Shown: piece by piece, positions 15,549-21,143 of the stretch | Position numbering within the stretch: position 1 is the stretch's first letter | Layout of the letters: each line of letters begins with the position of its first letter | Assembly (NCBI GenBank): GCA_030151245.1 | Contig: JASLEF010000155.1 | Span: 1 to 21,143, forward strand | Direction of reading: 5' to 3' | Origin: Ignatzschineria sp. | GTDB lineage: Bacteria; Pseudomonadota; Gammaproteobacteria; Cardiobacteriales; Wohlfahrtiimonadaceae | DNA: 21,143 bases | The notes under the pieces: model-generated | Told to the model about the DNA's origin: nothing | Databases searched by the model: none | What the model saw: only the letters and a program-made list of their open reading frames with translations | Position numbers and translations under genes: made by a program

Positions 15549-16205
15549 ATGCAACCATTTGTAACTCATACCGGTATTGTAGTACCCCTTGATCGTGCGA
15601 ATATTGATACAGACGCGATTATTCCTAAGCAATTCTTAACCAGCATCTATAAAACAGGCTTTGGTCCTAACCTATTCGATGAATGGCGTTATATGGATCG
15701 GGGAGCACCAGGAATGGATAATTCTAAGCGCCCTCTTAACATGGATTTTTCGCTTAACAAGCCTGAATATTCGAAAGCCACGATCCTTCTTGCGCGTGAT
15801 AACTTCGGCTGCGGATCATCTCGTGAACATGCGGTTTGGGCATTAACAGACTATGGCTTCCGCTCTGTTATTAGCTCAAGCTACTCTGATATTTTCTTCA
15901 ATAACTGTTTTAAAAATGGATTTTTACCCATCCGTTTAACAGAAGATGAAGTCGATCAACTCTTCAAACTCACCGCACAATATTCTGACCTTGAGATTAA
16001 AGTCGATCTTCCAGAACAGACCGTTACCGCACTTCATAATGGTGAAACAAAAGCGGGGCCATTTACATTTGAAATTGATGCATTTCGTAAACATTGCATG
16101 ATCAACGGTCTTGATGATATTAGCTTAACGCTAGAGCATCAGGACGATATTCGTGCTTATGAAGCAAAACGCGCCAAACAAGCTCCTTGGATCTTTAGAG
16201 ATTAA
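15549..16205 (+). CDS. leuD: 3-isopropylmalate dehydratase small subunit
   Basis: LeuD supplies the swivel domain that completes the LeuC active site and recognises substrate. Diagnostic stretches are DRANIDTDAIIPKQFL (15-30), RDNFGCGSSREHAVWAL (83-99) and FFNNCFKNGFLPI around residue 120. The length of 218 residues is slightly above the usual ~200-213. AGGAG lies ten bases before the ATG, in the 18-base leuC-leuD gap, so the two form one transcription unit. It is followed about 100 bases later by a strong intrinsic terminator, marking the end of a two-gene leuCD operon. Confidence 0.97.
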   Translation: MQPFVTHTGIVVPLDRANIDTDAIIPKQFLTSIYKTGFGPNLFDEWRYMDRGAPGMDNSKRPLNMDFSLNKPEYSKATILLARDNFGCGSSREHAVWALTDYGFRSVISSSYSDIFFNNCFKNGFLPIRLTEDEVDQLFKLTAQYSDLEIKVDLPEQTVTALHNGETKAGPFTFEIDAFRKHCMINGLDDISLTLEHQDDIRAYEAKRAKQAPWIFRD

Positions 16206-16278
16206 ATAATCACAACTAAAGTCACGGCTTGAGGCATGAAGTCTTTAAAATCTATTAAACGGCTGTTTTATTGTTAAT

Positions 16279-16355
16279 ATAGAGAGAAATCAACAAGACT
16301 CCAAAATAAAAGGCCGGCAATCCTTAATAAAAGATTGCCGGCCTTTTTATATAGA
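16279..16355. repeat. Dispersed terminator-bearing repeat, copy 1
   Basis: About 77 bases closely matching 17902-17977. Both have ATAGAGAGAAA at the left, then an A-rich ACTCC/TCTCT-AAAATAAAA block, then a (A)GCCGGCAATC stem, a CTT-ATAA loop and T5. The alignment extends well beyond the stem, so the similarity is more than two independent terminators would share. Confidence 0.75.
16308..16348 (+). terminator. Intrinsic terminator of leuCD
   Basis: AAAGGCCGGCAATC (ending 16322) pairs with GATTGCCGGCCTTT (from 16333) around the loop CTTAATAAAA, followed by a run of T. The stem is 12-15 bp and GC-rich in the middle. The reverse strand also ends in TTTTATTTT, so it can work in both directions and may end the convergent leucine dehydrogenase transcript too. 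Confidence 0.93.
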
Positions 16356-16631
16356 AAACCACTCATCCGTTACACCGTAATTTTATACGTCCATAAAGAA
16401 GTATTGATGCAGTATTGAATTCTGAAACAGATATTGTGATATTTTTTTGTAGCTAGGCATAATAGCTTCGATATTGATATCTATAAGAATCCATTTTCAT
16501 TAGATCATAGCCTTACTATCTAATTTGAAATAGATTAACGACAATTAAAAGAATCTGATTCATAACACCTCATGAAAGAGCATCAGTGTCAGATCAGACC
16601 AGTAATAGTCATTAAGACCCTATTTAAAACT

Positions 16632-17675
16632 TTATAACGCCATTTTTTTATCAATAATTGATAAAGAAAACTGATCTGCCGCTTGATAAGTAGGGACATT
16701 TTGGTCCCTAGCTAAAGAGAAAATTTTCATAGTTGTATTATAAATTTCATCAATCTTTTGCCAAACAAAACGCTCATTATGATTATCTATTAAATCAGCA
16801 CCACAATTAATCACCCCTCCGGCGTTAATTATATAATCAGGAGCATAAAGAATGCCCATTTTATCCAAACGATCCCCGACGCCTGAATTCGCTAAGATAT
16901 TATTCGCAGATCCGGCTATAACAGCACATTTGAGCCGATCTATCACCTCATCATTAATCACTGCACCTAGAGCGCAAGGCGCCAGAATATCACACTCACT
17001 GGTCAGAATTTCTGTTTGACTTACACCTTTTGCACCTAATTCTGCTATTGCCCGATCTGTCTTCTTAGAATCATAATCATAAACCAACAATCTAGCCCCT
17101 TCTTTATGAAGATGCTCGCATAATCGGTAACCCACATTCCCTAGTCCCTGTACTGCTACTATTTTTTGATTGAGGCTATCTGATCCAAATTTTTCTTTTG
17201 CGGCTGCCTTTATGCCATTTAAAACTCCTCTAGCTGTGTAAGGAGAAGGATCCGAGCTTCTATCAGAAGTCCCAACAACAAAATGGGTATAACGTTTCAA
17301 TGCATCCATATCATCTGTTGTTGTATTTACATCTTCCGCTGTATAATATTGACCACTAAATGTATTAATAAAACGTGCACAAGCAGCAAAAAAGGCTTCG
17401 CTTTTTAATTTTGTGGCATCGCCTATAACAACCATTTTACCTCCACCTAAAGGCAATCCTGCGGCTGCATTTTTGAGTGTCATGCCATATGATAGGCGAA
17501 TAACATCATTCAAAGCGTCAGCTTCGTTCTGATAATGCCAAATTCGCATTCCCCCTAATGCAGGACCAAGAATGGTTGAATGGATAGCAATAATTGCCTT
17601 AAGATTAGTTTTTTCATCCCTAGCAAATAATATTTGTTCATGCCCCATCGAAGCAGTTTCTTTAAATAACTCCAC
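16632..17675 (-). CDS. Leucine dehydrogenase (Glu/Leu/Phe/Val dehydrogenase family)
   Basis: This enzyme reversibly deaminates leucine, valine and isoleucine to their keto acids with NAD, linking branched-chain amino acids to keto-acid pools. Catalytic lysines fall at Lys68 (GMTLKNAAAG) and Lys80 (PLGGGK), the same numbers as the Bacillus enzymes. The NAD fold carries GLGNVG (177-182) with an acidic end (VYDYD, 198-202). APCALGAVIN and AGSANNILA follow in order. The 347-residue length is close to the usual ~360. The start is GTG, chosen because AAGGAGG lies about six bases upstream, the best ribosome binding site in the window. It is a single gene, convergent with leuCD, under its own promoter overlapped by a dyad. 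The preference for leucine over valine or phenylalanine is by family resemblance only. Confidence 0.92.
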   Translation of the reverse strand: MELFKETASMGHEQILFARDEKTNLKAIIAIHSTILGPALGGMRIWHYQNEADALNDVIRLSYGMTLKNAAAGLPLGGGKMVVIGDATKLKSEAFFAACARFINTFSGQYYTAEDVNTTTDDMDALKRYTHFVVGTSDRSSDPSPYTARGVLNGIKAAAKEKFGSDSLNQKIVAVQGLGNVGYRLCEHLHKEGARLLVYDYDSKKTDRAIAELGAKGVSQTEILTSECDILAPCALGAVINDEVIDRLKCAVIAGSANNILANSGVGDRLDKMGILYAPDYIINAGGVINCGADLIDNHNERFVWQKIDEIYNTTMKIFSLARDQNVPTYQAADQFSLSIIDKKMAL

Positions 17676-17708
17676 AAATCCCCTCCTTTATTTTATTGAT
17701 AATTAAAT

Positions 17709-17736
17709 ATTGTAGCGATTATTTCAATTCAGTAAA
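17709..17736 (-). promoter_or_regulatory. Promoter of leucine dehydrogenase
   Basis: On the reverse strand TTTACT (17731-17736) and TACAAT (17709-17714) are 16 bases apart. The -10 matches five of six positions and the -35 four of six. The start would be near 17702, leaving a leader of about 27 bases with AAGGAGG in it. Confidence 0.6.
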
Positions 17737-17762
17737 CATGATTAATTTATGTTTACTGAATT
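17726..17762. promoter_or_regulatory. 14-bp perfect dyad overlapping the leucine dehydrogenase -35
   Basis: AATTCAGTAAACAT (17726-17739) and ATGTTTACTGAATT (17749-17762) are perfect complements separated by nine bases. The arm nearer the gene covers the -35 element, the expected place for a repressor. It has no T-run and lies upstream of the predicted transcript start, so it acts as DNA, not as an RNA hairpin. A branched-chain-responsive regulator is a guess. Confidence 0.7.
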
Positions 17763-17901
17763 TATAGTGATCTATTCATAGCTAGGAGTATGTAGGATAT
17801 TTGAAAACTAACAATCTTTCTGTTTTTTCAATATCTTGCAACGAAATATCTTAAAAGAATAACCCTATTACAACTATTAGATGATTGTTACTGCAGGATA
17901 A

Positions 17902-17977
17902 ATAGAGAGAAACCCAAAAGTCTCTAAAATAAAATGCCGGCAATCCTTGATAAGATTGCCGGCATTTTTGTATCTAG
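17902..17977. repeat. Dispersed terminator-bearing repeat, copy 2
   Basis: This is the partner of 16279-16355, with the loop two bases shorter and compensating end changes (AATGCC/GGCATT instead of AAGGCC/GGCCTT). The paired change preserves the stem, as expected if the structure matters. AGAGA and TCTCT to the left could form an extra short stem in this copy only. Confidence 0.75.
17931..17969 (-). terminator. Intrinsic terminator of carbonic anhydrase gene
   Basis: AATGCCGGCAATC (17933-17945) pairs with GATTGCCGGCATT (17954-17966) around CTTGATAA. On the reverse strand it is followed by TTTTATTTTA, about 50 bases after the carbonic anhydrase stop. The plus strand has T5, so it is probably bidirectional. 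Confidence 0.9.
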
Positions 17978-18019
17978 ATTGATGAATGTCTGAAGATTCC
18001 AGCATATTGCATGAGCGAC

Positions 18020-18661
18020 TTATTTAGTAATAATCATCTCATTCACAAAGTCCACTTCCCCTGTTTCAACTTTATAGAATGCACCGGCAATGCCGATTTC
18101 GCCATTCTCATACATTGACTTTAAAACAGCGCTCTTCTCTAGAATATGACCAATAGTGTGTTCAACATTATGAAACGCAACCAGATCCACGGCTTCTTTC
18201 GATTTAATATCAAGATCCTGACGATGCGCTTTCACGTGTTCGATCGAAGGTTTTACTTTCGCTAAAAGATTAGTTAAATGCCCAAGCTCTGTGCCGTGGC
18301 ATGCACCGGTAATCGCTCCGCAATGGGTATGACCAAGAACCACGATCAATTTAGATCCGGCAAGCTTACATGCAAATTCCATTGAACCAATAATATCGTC
18401 ATTAAGGACATTACCGGCAATACGAGCACTAAAAATATCGCCCAAGCCTTGGTCGAAGATGAGCTCTGCTGAAGTACGGCTATCGATACAACTTAAGATA
18501 ATGGCAAAAGGAAATTGCCCTGCTTTTGTTTCGTTCACTTGCTCTAATAGGTTGCTGTGTGCTTTTAAATTTGCCACAAATCGCCTATTCCCTTCTTTTA
18601 AAAACTTAAGGGCAAGCTCCGGCGTTAAAGACTTCTGATCTTCTATGTTATGTAATCTCAT
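18020..18661 (-). CDS. Beta-class carbonic anhydrase
   Basis: It hydrates carbon dioxide to bicarbonate, supplying carboxylation reactions and helping pH balance. The beta-class zinc ligands are present: C58 (ILSCIDSR), H111 and C114 (GHTHCGAITGAC). The Asp60-Arg62 dyad polishes the active site. The 213-residue length is normal for the family (about 200-230). No signal peptide is present: the start MRLHNIEDQKSLTPELALKF is soluble and cytoplasmic. The ATG has an AAGAAG-rich upstream but no strong ribosome binding site. It is a single gene ended by repeat copy 2. Beta-carbonic anhydrases of this kind are often named can or cynT, but I cannot choose between them. Confidence 0.95.
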   Translation of the reverse strand: MRLHNIEDQKSLTPELALKFLKEGNRRFVANLKAHSNLLEQVNETKAGQFPFAIILSCIDSRTSAELIFDQGLGDIFSARIAGNVLNDDIIGSMEFACKLAGSKLIVVLGHTHCGAITGACHGTELGHLTNLLAKVKPSIEHVKAHRQDLDIKSKEAVDLVAFHNVEHTIGHILEKSAVLKSMYENGEIGIAGAFYKVETGEVDFVNEMIITK

Positions 18662-18898
18662 TGTTTAACTTCTTCTTTCTCTGTTAGTTCATCGCATTAA
18701 ATTAGAATTGCTTCTAAATTATGCAAGCAGTTAAACAGTCTACTCTGATTTTTTGCAAAAATAGAGTATTGAAAATTTTTTCTGCATTTTTTGATCAAAA
18801 AACAACCCAAAAAGATCTCTACCATTCATTCAAATTTGGGATCACATTACTCATCCGCCCTTTAAAAAAGAAATTCATGCTGCGGGGCAGTTAACACC

Positions 18899-19171
18899 TC
18901 AAAACAATAATGTACCCAGCAAAAAAGTAGTCACGATTGTCTGCTTATAACATTTCCAACATGGCTTGCTCGCCACAACGATAGTGTAATCTTCTGCTAA
19001 CAAGTTGTAATCAGCTTCTCCAATGAACCAGCGAGATAAATCAGAGGGGAGATTATCCTTCATCTCAACAAACCATAGCTTTAACTCAGGATTCCATCTT
19101 GCTCCTAATACTTTCGCACCCCCTTTTTCTGCAAAAGGGACATTTAAATAGAGCTTCGTGTTCCCCCTCAT
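18899..19171 (-). CDS. Small DUF5710-like protein with CWKC motif, possibly frameshifted
   Basis: Residues 6-35 (KLYLNVPFAEKGGAKVLGARW and then NPELKLWFV) match the DUF5710 pattern, a short domain of unknown function often found beside DNA-related domains. Residues 70-74 are PCWKC, half of a possible zinc ribbon, but no second Cys pair follows: after YKQTIVTT the frame runs FLLGTLLF and stops. Six T (18921-18926 on the plus strand as A6) sit right there. Removing one T would extend the protein by about 15 residues with two more cysteines (FCWVHYCFEVL and onward, ending near 18870). The gene may thus be truncated, or the true frame hidden by a homopolymer error. The ribosome binding site is weak. 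No partner gene is adjacent. Confidence 0.7.
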   Translation of the reverse strand: MRGNTKLYLNVPFAEKGGAKVLGARWNPELKLWFVEMKDNLPSDLSRWFIGEADYNLLAEDYTIVVASKPCWKCYKQTIVTTFLLGTLLF

Positions 19172-19580
19172 ATAGCAGATAGATTTAATTTTAAGCAGAA
19201 TCTACAAGATGGTCTCATCTTCCATCCCTTTCAATACTCTTTTAATGATCCTTTGCTAACCTTTTTCACATATTGAGAGGAGCAAGGATACCTATTATTC
19301 TCTTTTAATATAGGCAAAGTGCCTAAAAGTGTATAGATATGATTTTAACTAGCACATAAACTTCAAATTTATGCTGTAAACGGTTAAAATTAGTAAGATT
19401 GATTTCCTTGCTTTGAATTTACCGGCATTCATCTGCCTTATTCGAGAGCATCCAATTATTTAATAAATCTAGAAAGGTCTCAGAAACCTATAAAAGAGAG
19501 TACCTCTTGATGAAGTTTCTATCTCTTATACTTCTTTGACCTAAATAGATACTTCTACAACAATAAAGTAAAAAGATTCC
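19172..19580. other. 409-base region upstream of alaS
   Basis: No ORF or strong hairpin was found. recA/recX, frequent alaS neighbours in gammaproteobacteria, are absent here. A promoter candidate lies at 19536-19564. Confidence 0.45.
19536..19564 (+). promoter_or_regulatory. Candidate alaS promoter
   Basis: TTGACC (19536-19541) and AACAAT (19559-19564) are 17 bases apart. The -35 is good and the -10 fair. The leader would be only about ten bases, in line with the lack of a clear ribosome binding site before the alaS ATG. Confidence 0.35.
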
Positions 19581-21143
19581 ATGAAGACTAACGAAATTCG
19601 CCGTAAATTTATCGACTTCTTTGTGAGCAAAGGTCATAAAGAAGTAGCATCGAGCTCATTGCTCCCTGCAAACGATCCTACACTTCTCTTCACAAATGCC
19701 GGGATGAACCAATTTAAAGATTGTTTCCTCGGTCTTGAAAAGCGTGATTATGTGACTGCTACGACTTCTCAGAAATGTGTCCGTGCCGGTGGTAAGCACA
19801 ATGACCTTGAGAATGTGGGTTTTACAGCACGTCACCATACTTTCTTTGAGATGCTCGGTAACTTCAGCTTTGGAGATTACTTTAAAGAGAAAGCAATTCA
19901 ATATGCATGGGAACTGTTAACAGAAGTTTACAACCTTCCGGCAGAGAAACTCCTTGTCACCATTTACCATACAGATGATGAAGCGTTCAAAATCTGGAAT
20001 GAAAAAATGGGCGTTCCTGCAGAAAAAATCATCCGTATCGGCGATAAAGAAGATGGCTCTTCAGATAACTTCTGGCAGATGGGAGATACAGGTCCTTGTG
20101 GTCCTTGCTCTGAAATATTCTATGACCACGGTGATCATATCTGGGGAGGTCCTCCGGGATCTGCCGAGGAAGATGGCGACCGCTTCATCGAAATCTGGAA
20201 CCTCGTCTTCATGCAGTTTAACCGTGATGAAACAGGCACGCTTCATCCGCTACCGAATCCTTCTATTGATACGGGCATGGGACTTGAGCGAATTGCTGCC
20301 ATTTTACAGAAAGTTCATAGTAACTATGAGATTGATCTCTTTGTAAAATTGATCGCAGCATCAGCAGAAGCGGTGGGAACAAAAGATTTAGAGAGCAGTT
20401 CACTTAAAGTATTGAGCGATCATATTCGTTCAGTATCTTTCTTAATTGCCGATAATATCATTCCTTCAAACGAAGGTCGTGGTTATGTGCTTCGCCGTAT
20501 TATTCGTCGTGCAATTCGTCATGGTTACAAATTGGGTCAAAAAGGTCTCTTCTTCCATAAAATCGTTCCGACATTAGTTGCTGAAATGGGTAATGCTTAT
20601 CCACAGTTACAAGAGAAAGCAAGTTTCATTATGGAAACGATTAAAGATGAAGAAAAGCGCTTCTCAACGACACTAGAGCATGGTCTTAAACTTCTCGAAG
20701 CAGATATCGAAGCGCTTAAAGGCAAAAAAGAGATCCAAGGTGAAACGATCTTCAAACTCTACGATACTTATGGTTTCCCTGTGGACCTTACCAACGATAT
20801 CGCACGTGAGCAGGATTTAACGCTTGATATGGATGGATTTGATAAATGCATGGAAGAGCAACGTGAGCGCGCGCGTGCTGCGAGTAACTTCGGTGCGGAA
20901 AAACGCCTCGATTTAGGACACGCCTCTAAAACAGATTTCCATGGCTATACGGCTACTGAGAAAACTTCCGCTATTGCGTCTATCTTAGTTGAAGGCAAAG
21001 TCGTTGAGTCGGCATCAGAGGGTACAGAAGCGATCTTGATTCTTAATGAAACGCCATTTTATGGTGAGTCAGGTGGTCAAGTTGGGGATACCGGTATTAT
21101 TGCCGGCGATGGTTTTGAGTTCTTAGTAAAAGATACTAAGAAG
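19581..21143 (+). CDS. alaS: Alanyl-tRNA synthetase, 3' end beyond the window
   Basis: AlaS charges tRNA-Ala in the cytoplasm. The frame from ATG 19581 stays open for 521 codons to the window edge; the full protein is usually ~870 residues, so the editing domain is cut short and the C-Ala domain is missing. It begins MKTNEIRRKFIDFFVSKGH, the standard start. Class II signatures are SSSLLPANDPTLLFTNAGMNQFK split over motif 1/2 territory, TSQKCVRAGGKHNDLENVG, RHHTFFEMLGNFSFGDYF, and motif 3 DTGMGLERIAAI. Helical tRNA-recognition parts follow (NEGRGYVLRRIIRRAIRHG). The start of the editing region appears near the edge (PFYGESGGQVGDTG). There is no strong ribosome binding site. Confidence 0.97.
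   Translation, partial: MKTNEIRRKFIDFFVSKGHKEVASSSLLPANDPTLLFTNAGMNQFKDCFLGLEKRDYVTATTSQKCVRAGGKHNDLENVGFTARHHTFFEMLGNFSFGDYFKEKAIQYAWELLTEVYNLPAEKLLVTIYHTDDEAFKIWNEKMGVPAEKIIRIGDKEDGSSDNFWQMGDTGPCGPCSEIFYDHGDHIWGGPPGSAEEDGDRFIEIWNLVFMQFNRDETGTLHPLPNPSIDTGMGLERIAAILQKVHSNYEIDLFVKLIAASAEAVGTKDLESSSLKVLSDHIRSVSFLIADNIIPSNEGRGYVLRRIIRRAIRHGYKLGQKGLFFHKIVPTLVAEMGNAYPQLQEKASFIMETIKDEEKRFSTTLEHGLKLLEADIEALKGKKEIQGETIFKLYDTYGFPVDLTNDIAREQDLTLDMDGFDKCMEEQRERARAASNFGAEKRLDLGHASKTDFHGYTATEKTSAIASILVEGKVVESASEGTEAILILNETPFYGESGGQVGDTGIIAGDGFEFLVKDTKK

Larger units (their letters stand above)
16206..16631. other. Region between convergent leuD and leucine dehydrogenase
   Basis: The left half holds copy 1 of the terminator-bearing repeat (16279-16355). 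From 16356 to 16631 I see no ORF, no strong hairpin and no clear terminator for the convergent leucine dehydrogenase gene. Confidence 0.5.
17676..18019. other. Region between leucine dehydrogenase and carbonic anhydrase
   Basis: It holds the leucine dehydrogenase promoter and dyad (17709-17762) and copy 2 of the terminator repeat (17902-17977), which ends the carbonic anhydrase transcript. Nothing was seen in 17763-17901. Confidence 0.55.

Noticed and set aside
19440..19580. Autoregulatory hairpins or a T-box before alaS
   Set aside because: Only short 4-6 bp complementarities are visible, with no T-box core sequence; these are within chance for AT-rich DNA.
19954..20346. 130-codon plus-strand frame inside alaS
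   Set aside because: It is an alternative frame within the clear AlaS catalytic domain, which runs unbroken from 19581 to the window end.

Overview
The window reads as an AT-rich (roughly 40% GC) gammaproteobacterial chromosome segment carrying mostly housekeeping genes. The gene set (sdhCDAB, macAB, secA, proB, leuCD, leucine dehydrogenase, beta-carbonic anhydrase, alaS) and the protein style suggest a low-GC gammaproteobacterium, perhaps near Cardiobacteriales/Ignatzschineria. That placement is inference from family resemblance and was not searched. I see no phage module, insertion sequence, CRISPR array, tRNA or rRNA.

Layout: (1) 1-153, the start of a LysE/RhtB-type exporter on the minus strand. 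(2) 154-851, a noncoding-looking stretch with a large imperfect palindrome, 10-bp phased AT repeats, three tiny minus-strand ORFs preceded by purine-rich Shine-Dalgarno-like sequences, and the sdh terminator. (3) 852-4397, the minus-strand sdhCDAB operon with a clear promoter. (4) 4470-7648, macA-macB on the minus strand, overlapping by one base. (5) 8138-9040, a 300-residue protein I do not recognise, on the plus strand and divergent from macA. (6) 9384-12238, secA with its terminator; the protein carries two zinc-binding SEC-C motifs instead of one. (7) 12538-13668, proB. (8) 14124-16205, leuC-leuD on the plus strand behind a long leader. (9) 16632-17675, leucine dehydrogenase on the minus strand with a promoter overlapped by a perfect 14-bp dyad. 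(10) 18020-18661, beta-carbonic anhydrase. (11) 18899-19171, a small DUF5710-like protein, possibly frameshifted. (12) 19581 to the right edge, alaS without its 3' end.

Functionally, SDH feeds the respiratory chain from the TCA cycle. MacAB is a TolC-dependent-type efflux/export pair, though no outer-membrane partner lies here. SecA powers preprotein export. ProB, LeuCD and LeuDH touch proline, leucine and branched-chain amino-acid metabolism. The leucine dehydrogenase next to leuCD suggests a local leucine theme, but the opposite strands and the strong terminator between them argue for separate control.

The points most worth a second look are: the doubled SecA zinc tail; a dispersed ~76-bp terminator-bearing repeat with an over-represented ATTGCCGG core, which recalls (without proving) DNA-uptake-sequence terminators; the operator-like dyads at leuDH and between proB and leuC; the unknown 300-residue protein; and the odd 275-748 region. 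I did not find a clear new multi-gene system.
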